A stretch of 64,000 bases of DNA. It comes from Prado023 sp963714995 (GTDB lineage: Bacteria > Actinomycetota > Actinomycetes > S36-B12 > CAIYMF01). The DNA is taken from the NCBI GenBank assembly GCA_963714995.1, contig CAVQQP010000001.1, forward strand, positions 62,001-126,000. The letters run 5' to 3'. The translations under genes were made by a program, and so were the position numbers. The notes beneath the pieces are model-generated. The model did not search any database. It saw only the letters and a program-made list of their open reading frames with translations, and was not told the DNA's origin. Numbering within the stretch: position 1 is the stretch's first letter; the number at the start of each line of letters is the position of its first letter. Positions 54,054-62,352 of the stretch are shown here, piece after piece.

Positions 54054-54823
54054 CGGGCGGTCTCCTGCTCAACGGGTCGGTCGACGTGGTCGCGCCGGAA
54101 GCGGTGCCAGAAGAACAGGACGAACCCGGCGAACGCGACCCACTGGAGCGCGTAGGCCGCGTTGCGCCAGTTCAGGCCCACGTCGGCTCCGGGCAATTCT
54201 GTCACCTTCAGGGGCAGGGGTTGGTCCTCGCCCGCGGGGCTCATCCCCGTGAGCGCGAACCAGCCCGAGCGCACGGGGTAGCCGGCGTGCTCCGCGAGCG
54301 CACCGGTGTCCACGACCGCCAGGGTGGGGGGGTCCCCGTCGGTGACCTGCGGCACCGCCTGCCGGGAGTCGGCCACGAGGACGCCGACGACCTCGACGAC
54401 CCCCGCAGGCGGCGGCGTCGGGCGCTGGCCGGCCGGGACCCACCCGCGCACCACGGCGACGGAGGTGCTCGCGGGGTCCACCGATCCCTCGGGTGCGGAG
54501 GGGACCGACCCGTCCGCGGCGGTGGGCTGCATCGGGGTGAGCACCCATGCGCCGGCCTGGGCGTCCCGCGGGCGCGGGGCGACCAGCACCTCGTGCTCGG
54601 CATCGAAGACCCCGGTGATGCCGACCCGCATGCCGCTGAAGGTGCTCGAAGGATCGAGGTCGGCCAACGCGACCACGGGGCCCTCGGGCACGGCATCAGC
54701 CTCGGAGCGGTTGGCCCGGTCCCACTGCCAGCGGGCGGCGACGACGCACACGAGGACCGCCAGGACGGTCAGGACATGGAAGCCCAGCCGGCGGGGATCG
54801 GACCAGGACCCACCCGAGGACAT
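54050..54823 (-). CDS. SURF1-family cytochrome oxidase assembly protein
   Basis: 257-aa membrane protein with helices near both ends (residues ~13-30 and ~225-243) and a large outside domain between: WQWDRA, GVFDAEHEVLVAPRP, GAWVLTP, VVRGWVPAG and the closing LNWRNAAYALQWVAFAGFVLFFW are typical of SURF1. SURF1 helps assemble haem a into cytochrome c oxidase. No haem-oxidase genes are in the window. Confidence 0.87.
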   Translation of the reverse strand: MSSGGSWSDPRRLGFHVLTVLAVLVCVVAARWQWDRANRSEADAVPEGPVVALADLDPSSTFSGMRVGITGVFDAEHEVLVAPRPRDAQAGAWVLTPMQPTAADGSVPSAPEGSVDPASTSVAVVRGWVPAGQRPTPPPAGVVEVVGVLVADSRQAVPQVTDGDPPTLAVVDTGALAEHAGYPVRSGWFALTGMSPAGEDQPLPLKVTELPGADVGLNWRNAAYALQWVAFAGFVLFFWHRFRRDHVDRPVEQETAR

Positions 54824-55062
54824 CAGCGAGCGTCGCCCTCGACCTCGCCGGGGCTGCCGGTGTCGGTGGGTCCGGTCGGTGCCGTCACCCGGGCTGACCC
54901 GAGGTTCGCCTGCGCCCGGCGGGTGTGCCGGACGAAGGACCACAGCAGGAGGAGCAGCGACACCAGGAGGAACGCGAACACGACCGACGCCAACGGGCTG
55001 GGCCGGACCGTCGCCGGATCGATCTCGTCGGCGGCGACCAGGGCCGCCAGAACACCGTGCAT
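54823..55062 (-). CDS. Small single-helix membrane protein
   Basis: 79-aa hypothetical protein with one membrane helix (PLASVVFAFLLVSLLLLLWSFV, residues about 22-43) and a polar Pro/Thr/Gly-rich tail. GGAGG precedes the ATG. First gene of the SURF1 operon (stop and next ATG overlap by one base). No known domain; a small oxidase-associated subunit is possible. Confidence 0.7.
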   Translation of the reverse strand: MHGVLAALVAADEIDPATVRPSPLASVVFAFLLVSLLLLLWSFVRHTRRAQANLGSARVTAPTGPTDTGSPGEVEGDAR

Positions 55063-55112
55063 GCCAACCTCCGAGACTGCGAATGTGCTGCGGGTACTAG
55101 TGTCGCAGCATC

Positions 55113-55607
55113 ATGTCCCCCGCACGAACAGCCGGTCACCCCACCCAGTGGCCGCCGCACATCCGCCAGCGCTACGGCATCACCGACCGGCCCCGATGGG
55201 TCCCGGCAGCGCTGATCGGGGTGGGCCTGGCCTTCCTGGCGTTCGTGACGTTCCTCGGGCTCCGGTTGTCCAATCCGGCCATCGACGCCGGGGTGCTGTC
55301 CTACGCGACGGTCTCCGACGAGCGGATGACGATCGGCTACGAGGTCCAGCGTCGGGACACCACCCCGGCGATCTGCGTCCTGCGGGCCCGGGCCAGGGAC
55401 GGCTTCGACGTCGGCTACGCGGTCGTCGAGCTCCCCCCGGACCAGGGACGCACCTACCACACGCTCGAGATGCGGACCGCGTACCGGGCGCTGGTGGGCG
55501 AGCTGGTCGGCTGCGGCCTGGACGCGCCGCCGCCGGGGATCCCCGGCGCCCAGTTCCGGCCCGGCGTGGTCGCACCGGTCCAGCCGTGGACGGCGTCCGA
55601 ACCCTGA
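55113..55607 (+). CDS. DUF4307 membrane protein
   Basis: 164-aa protein with one helix (WVPAALIGVGLAFLAFVTFLGL, residues ~28-49) and an extracytoplasmic domain with YEVQRRDTTPAICVLRARARDGFDVGYA, the DUF4307 hallmark. In actinobacteria it regularly precedes greA, as here. Function unknown. Confidence 0.82.
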   Translation: MSPARTAGHPTQWPPHIRQRYGITDRPRWVPAALIGVGLAFLAFVTFLGLRLSNPAIDAGVLSYATVSDERMTIGYEVQRRDTTPAICVLRARARDGFDVGYAVVELPPDQGRTYHTLEMRTAYRALVGELVGCGLDAPPPGIPGAQFRPGVVAPVQPWTASEP

Positions 55608-55662
55608 CCACGGGGTCCGGTGCTACCCTCGACGACCTACTGATCACTGCCCAGGAGACGAC

Positions 55663-56157
55663 GTGTCCGAGAGCCCCCAGACCACCTGGTTGACCCAGGA
55701 GGCCCACGACCGCCTTGCCGGCGAGCTCGAGGAGCGCCAGACCACGCGCCGCACCGAGATCACCAAGCGGATCGCTGCCGCGCGCGAGGAGGGCGACCTC
55801 AAGGAGAACGGCGGCTACCACGCGGCCAAGGACGAGCAGGGCAAGAACGAGGCGCGGATCCGCCAGCTGCGCCAGATGCTCGACCACGCGCAGATCGGCT
55901 CCCCGCCCTCGGAGGAGGGCCAGGCCGCGCACGGGATGGTCGTCAGCGTCGAGCTGGTCGCCAGTGGGCGCACGATGACCTTCCTGCTCGGATCCCGGGA
56001 GGAGGCCGCGCACGCCAGCGTCGACGTCATCTCCCCCTCGTCACCGATGGGAGCCGCGGTGGACGGCGCCAAGGTGGGCGACGAGGTCACCTACACCACC
56101 CCCGCGGGCAAGGAGCTGACCGCCCGGATCACCCACGTGGAGCCCTACTCGGGGTGA
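55663..56157 (+). CDS. greA: Transcription elongation factor GreA
   Basis: 164-aa factor that rescues stalled RNA polymerase by stimulating transcript cleavage. The N-terminal coiled coil has REEGDLKENGGYHAAKDEQ with the acidic tip, and the C-terminal FKBP-like domain ends GKELTARITHVEPY. GTG start with CAGGAG upstream. A TACCCT box lies about 40 nt upstream (55624-55629). Convergent with ilvA, 18 bp between stops. Confidence 0.95.
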   Translation: MSESPQTTWLTQEAHDRLAGELEERQTTRRTEITKRIAAAREEGDLKENGGYHAAKDEQGKNEARIRQLRQMLDHAQIGSPPSEEGQAAHGMVVSVELVASGRTMTFLLGSREEAAHASVDVISPSSPMGAAVDGAKVGDEVTYTTPAGKELTARITHVEPYSG

Positions 56158-56175
56158 TCTGACCCTGGGGGCCGC

Positions 56176-57393
56176 CTACCCCTCGGGGCGGACCCGGAAC
56201 CCGCTGGCCGCCAGTCCGGCAGCGACCTGCTCGCAGTGCTCGGGGCCCCGGGTCTCCAGGTGCAGGGAGACGTCGACCTCGCCGACCGAGAGCCCCGCCG
56301 TCGTGCGCAGGTGCTCCACAGAGATGACGTTCGCCGACAGCGCTGCCACCTCGGCGAGCAGTGCGGCCAACCCGCCGGGGCGGTCGGAGATGCGCACGCG
56401 GAGCTGCAGGTAGCGCCCGGCGGCCACCAGCCCGTGCTGCAGGACCCGCGCGAGCAGCAGCGGGTCGACGTTGCCCCCGGACAGGACGACCACGACGGGC
56501 GGTTCGATGCCGGTCGCGTCCTCGAGCAGCGCTGCCACCCCGGCGGCCCCGGCCGGCTCCACCAGCAGCTTCGAGCGCTCCAGGACCAGCAGCAGCCCCC
56601 GCGACAGGGAGTCCTCGGACACCGTGCGGATCTCCACATGGCGCTCGGCGATGATCGCCAGCGGCACGACGCCCGGGCGCCCGACAGCGATGCCGTCCGC
56701 CATGGTGCTCATCCGCTCGAGGGCCACGGGATGGCCCGCGGCCAGGGACGCCGGGTACGCCGCCGCCTGGGCCGCCTGGACGCCGATCACCCGCACGTCG
56801 GGGGCCAGCTCGCCCATCACGGTGGCGATCCCGGCCACGAGTCCGCCACCGCCCGTGCACACCAGGACGGTGCGGACGTCCGGGACCTGCTCGAGGATCT
56901 CGAGCCCGATCGTGCCCTGCCCGACGACGATGTCCTCGTGGTCGAACGGGTGGATCAGGACCGCGCCCGTGCGCTCGGAGAACTCGGTGGCCGCGACCAG
57001 CGCATCGTCGATGGTCGTGCCGACGGTGACGATCTCGGCCCCGTAGGCCCGCGTGGCCGCCAGCTTGGGCAGCGGCGCCCCGACGGGCATGAACACGGTG
57101 GTGCGGATCCCCAGGCCGCGCGCGGCCTTCGCGACCCCCTGCGCGTGGTTGCCGGCACTGGCCGCGACCACGCCGACGGCACGCTGCTCCGGGGTCAGCC
57201 GGGACAGCCGCACGTGCGCCCCACGGACCTTGAACGACCCGGCCACCTGCAGGTTCTCGCACTTGAGCCAGACCGGTCCGCCGACCCGGTCCGCGAGGTA
57301 GGTCGCCGGTGCGACCGGGGTCACGCGCGCGACCCCCACGAGCAGGTCACGCGCCTCTCGGATGGCCTGCACTGTCACGGGCATGGAGCCCAT
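56176..57393 (-). CDS. ilvA: Threonine ammonia-lyase with ACT domain
   Basis: 405-aa PLP enzyme that turns threonine into 2-oxobutanoate, the first step of isoleucine synthesis or a catabolic route. PLP lysine is in GSFKVRGA, ASAGNHAQGVA and CTGGGGLVAG (phosphate loop) follow, and SGGNVDP precedes a C-terminal ACT domain (RVRISDRPGGLAALLAEVAALSANV). Single-ACT length fits the short actinobacterial/catabolic type. Starts 57393 and 57384 are both possible and overlap the divergent MFS gene by a few bases. Confidence 0.93.
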   Translation of the reverse strand: MGSMPVTVQAIREARDLLVGVARVTPVAPATYLADRVGGPVWLKCENLQVAGSFKVRGAHVRLSRLTPEQRAVGVVAASAGNHAQGVAKAARGLGIRTTVFMPVGAPLPKLAATRAYGAEIVTVGTTIDDALVAATEFSERTGAVLIHPFDHEDIVVGQGTIGLEILEQVPDVRTVLVCTGGGGLVAGIATVMGELAPDVRVIGVQAAQAAAYPASLAAGHPVALERMSTMADGIAVGRPGVVPLAIIAERHVEIRTVSEDSLSRGLLLVLERSKLLVEPAGAAGVAALLEDATGIEPPVVVVLSGGNVDPLLLARVLQHGLVAAGRYLQLRVRISDRPGGLAALLAEVAALSANVISVEHLRTTAGLSVGEVDVSLHLETRGPEHCEQVAAGLAASGFRVRPEG

Positions 57394-58928
57394 GGTGGCC
57401 CATGCACTGGCAGGATGGCCCCTTGTGCTGGGTCAACGGGTGTTCGCGTGGGCCCGGCGGACCCCCTACCTGGCTGACCTCCCCCGCGACGTCGCGGTCC
57501 TGTCGTTCGTGGCGTTCGCCGTCGCCCTCGGGTACGGCATCGCCGCCCCGGCCCTGCCCGTCTACGCCCGCACGTTCGGGGTCTCGGCGTTCCTGGCCTC
57601 CACCGTCATCTCCGGCTTCGCCCTCATGCGCCTGCTCAGCGCAGCCCCGGCGGGGCTCATGGTCGACCGGTTCGGCGAGCGGCGGATCATGTCGATCGGG
57701 ATCTGGGTGGTCGCCGGGTCCTCGCTGATGACCGCCCTGGCGCAGAGCTTCGGCCAGCTCCTGGTGCTGCGCGGCGTCGGCGGGATCGGGTCCTCGATGT
57801 TCACGGTCTCGGCGATGGCGCTGCTGCTGCGCACCGCCGGACCCGAGCAGCGCGGGCGGGCCTCTGGTGCGTTCCAGGCCGGGTTCCTGTTCGGCGGCGT
57901 GACGGGGCCGGCCATCGGCGGGGCGGTCACCGGGATCTCCATCCGCGCCCCGTTCGTCGTGTACGGGTTCACCCTGGTCGTAGCCGGGCTGCTGGCCTCG
58001 CGGTTCCTGTCGCGAACCCCGGCCGCGGCCAGGGCGGTCCCCGAGGGCCCCTCTGGCCCGAGCAGCCCGCCCAGCCCGCCGCCCAGCCTCGCAGCCGCCG
58101 CCGATCCGGCCGTCCCCACCGCCCCGAGCAGCCTCACGGCCGCCGCCCGATCCGCCCGTCCCCACCGCCCCGAGCAGCCCGCCCGACACCTCCGCCCCCT
58201 CCGCCCCCTCCACTCCCTCCGCCCCGTCCGCCCCCTCCACTGCCTCCACTTTCTCCTCCCCCTCCTCCCCCTCCACTCCCACCACTCCCACCACTCCACC
58301 CGCCGCCGCCAGCGCAGCCGGCCCCAGCACCGGCAAGGCTCCCCCAGCGTCGCTGGCCACGGCCCTGCGCAGCGCCGCCTACCGAGCGGCCCTCATGGTG
58401 AACCTGTCCAGTGGCTTCATCGTGTTCGGCCTGCGGATCTCCCTGGTCCCGCTGTTCGTCACCGAGGGCCTCGCCCAGGGCGTCGGGCTCGTCGGCATCG
58501 GGTTCCTGTGCGCGGCGGCCACCCAGGCGGTGATGCTGATCCCTGCCGGCCGGTGGACCGACAGCTCCGGCCGGCGCGGGTCGATGCTCGTGGGCACTGC
58601 CACCCTCACCGTCGCGATGCTGCTGCTCGCGCTGGAGACCGGGGCGGTCGGTTTCCTCCTGGCGATGGCTGCGTCGGGCCTGGCCTCCGCCTTCCTGGCG
58701 CCGGCGTCCGCTGCGGTGGTCGGCGACCTCACCCGCGGGCTGTCCGGCGGTCGCGTGGTCTCGGCCTACCAGATGGTCGGCGACCTGGGCGGGATCCTCG
58801 GCCCGCTGGTCGCCGGCGCGCTTGCCGACGCCGCTGGATTCCAGTGGGCGTTCGCCGCCGGTGTGCTCGTCGGCCTGCTCACCATGGCGTTCGTCGTCGT
58901 CATGCCCGAGACCCTGCGCCGGGACTGA
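57392..58928 (+). CDS. MFS transporter with low-complexity central loop, one frameshift
   Basis: About 511-aa major facilitator. Helices 1-6 (residues ~25-205) contain GLMVDRFGERRIMSIG (motif A); helices 7-12 restart at MVNLSSGFIVFGLRIS with a second motif AGRWTDSSGRRGSM. The halves are joined by about 115 residues rich in Ser/Pro/Thr/Ala. The frame moves by one inside a 37-bp tandem duplication (58097-58133 and 58142-58179), whose second copy has an extra C near 58146. Start overlaps ilvA on the other strand. Substrate unknown. Confidence 0.8.
58097..58179 (+). repeat. Tandem duplication in MFS linker
   Basis: Two copies of a 37-38-bp unit, GC-rich, 45 bp apart. The second copy differs by an added C and one substitution, which accounts for the frame change of the host gene. 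Confidence 0.75.
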
Positions 58929-58935
58929 TCGACCT

Positions 58936-58988
58936 GCAGGATCTGGACACCAGTGTCCGCCGTGCGCATATCGACGTCCGGATCCAGC
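58936..58988. repeat. GGATC-cored palindromic element, copy A (upstream of DUF559 gene)
   Basis: Arms AGGATCTGGAC (58938-58948) and GTCCGGATCC (58976-58985) with an inner GGACAC/GTGTCC hairpin. It aligns over about 53 bp with 60019-60071, both containing GCAGGATC, GTGTCCGCC and GTCCGGATCC in the same order and orientation. Confidence 0.7.
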
Positions 58989-59096
58989 AGGTCGCGCCGC
59001 AGTCGCGCCCGCAGGTCGCGTCTGTGGACCGATCCCGGGACCCCACCTGTGGATGACCGCTCGACTGATGGAAGTGCAGCCACGACGATCTCCCGC

Positions 59097-59990
59097 GTGA
59101 CGGCGTGGGAGCAGGCAGTACAGCTGATGAGTCGCAAGGGTGGCATCGCCACGCGCGGGCAACTGATCGAAGTGGGCGTCGGTGAACGGATGCTGAGACG
59201 CCGCGTGGCCGCAGGGCTGCTCGTCCCGGTCAACACCCGCGTCGTGGCGCTCCCGGGGGTTTCGCTCGACCTGCGGACACGCACTCTTGCCGCCGCACTG
59301 GCCCACCCCGGGGCGCTGCCCACCGGGCCGTCGGCAGCCGTGCTCCTGGGAGCGGGGCCATGGCAGCGGATAGACCTCGGCCAGGAGCCCTGGCTGATCG
59401 GCCCGCGGGACCGAGGATTGCCCGCACGGTTCGTGAGCCATCCGGGCGCTCGCTCGGTTCGCGCCAGCGGGGTGCTGGTGGCCCATCCGGCCGACGCCGT
59501 TGTCGACATGCTGCGCTTCCTACCAGCGCAGGACGCCCTCGACGTGGGCCAGCAGGCCCTGGGCCGGAGGATGGTCGGCCTCGATTGGCTGGTCACCGAG
59601 CACGCCCGCCTGTCACAGCTGCGCGGTGCCGGCCAGATGCGCCGAACCATTCGGTCCCTGGCGGAGGGCACCCGATCGGAGGCCGAGCGCCGCCTCGTGT
59701 CCCTCCTACGCAAGAACGGGATCGCCGGCTGGGTGGCCAACCTTCGGGTCCGCGCCGGCGGCCGGACGTACGTCCTCGACATCGCGTTCGCACGCGAGCG
59801 CATCACGGTGGAGGTCGACAGTCGGGCCTTCCACACGGATACCCGCGCCTTCCAGGACGACCGGACCCGCCAGAACGACCTGGTGGCAGCGGGGTGGACG
59901 GTCCTGCGGTTCACCTGGGAGGACATCGTCGATCGCCCCGCTGACGTCCTGCGTCGGATCCGCGGGATCCTGGCAGAACGACCAGCGTGA
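59097..59990 (+). CDS. DUF559 / Vsr-like nuclease-domain protein with AbiEi-like N-terminus
   Basis: About 297-aa protein. An N-terminal winged-helix-like region (GGIATRGQLIEVGVGERMLRRRVAAGLLVPV) resembles AbiEi-type regulators. A DUF559 domain of the Vsr/PD-(D/E)XK fold follows, with YVLDIAFARERITVEVDSRAFH, RQNDLVAAGWTVLRFTWEDI. The catalytic Lys position reads Asp, as in much of DUF559. No partner toxin gene is adjacent. Bracketed by two copies of a palindromic repeat 30-110 bp from its ends. The GTG at 59097 is the likely start; no ribosome site is evident. Confidence 0.75.
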   Translation: MTAWEQAVQLMSRKGGIATRGQLIEVGVGERMLRRRVAAGLLVPVNTRVVALPGVSLDLRTRTLAAALAHPGALPTGPSAAVLLGAGPWQRIDLGQEPWLIGPRDRGLPARFVSHPGARSVRASGVLVAHPADAVVDMLRFLPAQDALDVGQQALGRRMVGLDWLVTEHARLSQLRGAGQMRRTIRSLAEGTRSEAERRLVSLLRKNGIAGWVANLRVRAGGRTYVLDIAFARERITVEVDSRAFHTDTRAFQDDRTRQNDLVAAGWTVLRFTWEDIVDRPADVLRRIRGILAERPA

Positions 59991-60018
59991 GCCTCGAGCC
60001 CCCGCCGAGCAGCGACTG

Positions 60019-60071
60019 GCAGGATCCGGACGCTGGTGTCCGCCTGGCGCCAACCCGTGTCCGGATCCCGC
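60019..60071. repeat. GGATC-cored palindromic element, copy B (downstream of DUF559 gene)
   Basis: Perfect arms GGATCCGGAC (60022-60031) and GTCCGGATCC (60059-60068). Second copy of the element at 58936-58988. Confidence 0.72.
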
Positions 60072-60170
60072 CGATGGGGGCGGGGGCGCGGCGTCAGGCC
60101 CGCAGGCCGGGGGCGACGGTGTGGGGGTGACAGTGTGGGGGCGTCGGTGTGCAGAACGTGCGGGCGAAGC

Positions 60171-60176
60171 TACTCT
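60171..60176 (+). promoter_or_regulatory. Candidate -10 box for leaderless ung
   Basis: TACTCT ends 7 nt before the GTG at 60184. Confidence 0.5.
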
Positions 60177-60183
60177 GCCGTGC

Positions 60184-60885
60184 GTGCCTGACTCACCCGC
60201 GACGCCGCCGGAGCGCCGGCCGCTGGCCGAGCTCGTCGCCGCGGACTGGGCGGAGGCACTGGCGCCCCAGGCCGGGCGCATCGCCGCCATGGGCGACTTC
60301 CTGCGCGCCGAGCTCGCGGCGGGTCGCGGATACCTGCCCGCAGGACCGAACGTGCTGCGGGCATTCGCCCGCCCCCTGGCCGAGGTCCGCGTGCTCGTCG
60401 TCGGCCAGGACCCCTACCCCACGCCCGGCCACGCCGTGGGCCTGTCCTTCTGCGTGGCCCCCGACGTCCGGCCGATCCCGCGGAGCCTGGCCAACATCTA
60501 CCGCGAGCTGCACGACGACCTCGGCTGCCCCACCCCCGCAACCGGTGACCTGACGCCCTGGGCCGACCAGGGCGTCCTGCTGCTCAACAGGGTGCTCACC
60601 GTGACCCCGGGCAGCTCGGGATCGCACCGCGGGAAGGGCTGGGAGGAGATCACCGAGGCCGCCATCCGCGCCCTGGTGGCGCGCGGTGGGCCGCTGGTCG
60701 CGATCCTCTGGGGCCGCGACGCACAGGGCCTGGCGCCGATGCTCGGCGACACCCCCCGGATCGCGTCCGCGCATCCCAGCCCCATGTCCGCCGACCGCGG
60801 CTTCTTCGGCTCGCGCCCGTTCAGCCGGGCCAACGCCGCGCTGGCCGCGCAGGGCGCGACGCCCATCACGTGGTGCCTGCCCTGA
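60184..60885 (+). CDS. ung: Uracil-DNA glycosylase, family 1
   Basis: 233-aa repair enzyme that removes uracil from DNA. Motif A VLVVGQDPYPTPGHAVGLSFCV (catalytic Asp in GQDPYP) and motif B AHPSPMSADRGFFGSRPFS are complete, and LLNRVLTV lies between. The GTG at 60184 is chosen because a -10-like box lies 7 nt upstream. Monocistronic; convergent with glmL. Confidence 0.95.
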   Translation: MPDSPATPPERRPLAELVAADWAEALAPQAGRIAAMGDFLRAELAAGRGYLPAGPNVLRAFARPLAEVRVLVVGQDPYPTPGHAVGLSFCVAPDVRPIPRSLANIYRELHDDLGCPTPATGDLTPWADQGVLLLNRVLTVTPGSSGSHRGKGWEEITEAAIRALVARGGPLVAILWGRDAQGLAPMLGDTPRIASAHPSPMSADRGFFGSRPFSRANAALAAQGATPITWCLP

Positions 60886-60912
60886 GGGCAGCTGCCCGTG
60901 AGGACGCGACCG

Positions 60913-62301
60913 TCAGCCTCCGGCCACAAGGTCCTCAGCCAGGGCGCGTGCGACCGCGGGACGGCCGGTCATCGCGAGCAGGCCGATGGGGGCCAGCAGG
61001 TACCGGCGGTCGATGAGCACGCGGGCCTGGTCCGGCAGCCGCCAGCCTCCGGCATAGTCGGACAGGACCCCGTGCAGGAGGGCGACGGCGGCCGCCGGGT
61101 CGGCGTGCCGCAGGACGCCGCCCGAGCCGATCACCAGCCCGACCCGGGTCAGGTCGCGGGACCCCTCGGCGCCGGGGCGGGCGTGCCGACGGGCGGCGAT
61201 GACGGCCGCGAGCCGGGCCAGCTCCCACTCGTCGGCCCTCTCCTGGTCGGTCCCCGGCAGGAACCCGACATCGGCATGTCGCCGCGCCGCGGCTGCCGCC
61301 AGCGCCTCGGCGGGGCCGACCTCGCCGCCGGCCGCGGGCTCGAGCAGCCGCTCGGCCAGGGCTGCCGCGACGACGTCCCGGGCGCTCCACCGCATCCCGA
61401 GGTCGCCCTCGACCGTACGGCCGTGCCACAGGGTCTCGACGGCACCGGCGGGTTCCTGGTCGTCGGGGGTGAGCACGCTGTACACGTCCGTCGTCGCCCC
61501 ACCGATGTCCAGGGCCATCACGTCCCCGTTCGCCCCGGGGGAGGCGGCCAGGACGTCGGCGACGACCTCGATCCCCGCGAGCACCGCGTCGGGGGTCGCA
61601 CACGCGACGAGCCGGGCGAACCGGCGCCCGCGCGACAGGCCCTTGCCCCCGATCACGTGGGCGATGAAGACCTCCCGGATCGCGCGCCGGGCCGGCCCCG
61701 GGTGCAGCACGCCGATCCGGGGGATCACGTTGTCGGTCGGCAGCACCACCCGGCGGCGCACGCCCAGCAGGGCGGCCGCCTGCGGGGACGCCTCCGCGTT
61801 CCCGGCGAGGACGACCGGGACGCGCGCGACGGACCGGCCCAGGACACGGGCGTTGTGCAGCAGGACCTCGGCATCGCCCCCGTCGGTCCCGCCGACCATG
61901 AGCACGACATCGGGACGCGCCGCCGCCAGCGCGTCGATCCCCGCGCCATCGAGGCGCCCCGCGGACACGGACACCACACGGGCGCCCGCGGACAGCGCCA
62001 CACGGCGGCCCGCCTCGGCGGAGATGACCCGCTCGTGCCCGACCACGGCCAGGCGCAGCCCACCGCCCGCCGAGGAGCACACGACGATCGAGGAGTCAGG
62101 CACCCGACCGACCCCGAGCCCGGCGACAGCGGCGTCCAGGCCGACGAGCACGTCCGTCGCTGAGGTCGTCGGATGCTGCGCCGTGGCCACGACGGCACCC
62201 TCTGGACCGATCGCCGCGGCCTTGGTGAACGTGGAGCCGACGTCCACGCAGACGACGACGCCGAGGGGCGCACCCACCGGCGGCGTCGCATGGGCCTGCA
62301 T
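60913..62301 (-). CDS. glmL: GlmL/MutL-family ASKHA ATPase (glutamate mutase accessory type)
   Basis: 462-aa cytosolic protein of the sugar-kinase/Hsp70 fold. VVCVDVGSTFTKAAAIG (phosphate 1), ASSAGGGLRLAVVG-type segment (CSSAGGGLRLAV), VLMVGGTDGGDAE, MALDIGGATTDVYSV (phosphate 2) and GLVIGSGGVLRHA (adenosine) are all present, as in MutL/GlmL, which is encoded beside B12-dependent methylaspartate or ornithine aminomutases. No mutase gene is in the window. A reverse-strand TAGGTT ends 7 nt before the ATG. Confidence 0.82.
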   Translation of the reverse strand: MQAHATPPVGAPLGVVVCVDVGSTFTKAAAIGPEGAVVATAQHPTTSATDVLVGLDAAVAGLGVGRVPDSSIVVCSSAGGGLRLAVVGHERVISAEAGRRVALSAGARVVSVSAGRLDGAGIDALAAARPDVVLMVGGTDGGDAEVLLHNARVLGRSVARVPVVLAGNAEASPQAAALLGVRRRVVLPTDNVIPRIGVLHPGPARRAIREVFIAHVIGGKGLSRGRRFARLVACATPDAVLAGIEVVADVLAASPGANGDVMALDIGGATTDVYSVLTPDDQEPAGAVETLWHGRTVEGDLGMRWSARDVVAAALAERLLEPAAGGEVGPAEALAAAAARRHADVGFLPGTDQERADEWELARLAAVIAARRHARPGAEGSRDLTRVGLVIGSGGVLRHADPAAAVALLHGVLSDYAGGWRLPDQARVLIDRRYLLAPIGLLAMTGRPAVARALAEDLVAGG

Positions 62302-62308
62302 GCAGCCG

Positions 62309-62314
62309 AACCTA
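62309..62314 (-). promoter_or_regulatory. Candidate -10 box for leaderless glmL
   Basis: Reverse-strand TAGGTT ends 7 nt before the ATG at 62301. Confidence 0.45.
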
Positions 62315-62352
62315 TCCCGTGCCGCCGCCCTCGGGTCGAGCCGTCGACCAGG

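Noticed and set aside
59097..59990. AbiE toxin-antitoxin system
   Set aside because: The N-terminus resembles AbiEi, but no AbiEii nucleotidyltransferase gene is adjacent and the C-terminus is a DUF559 domain.
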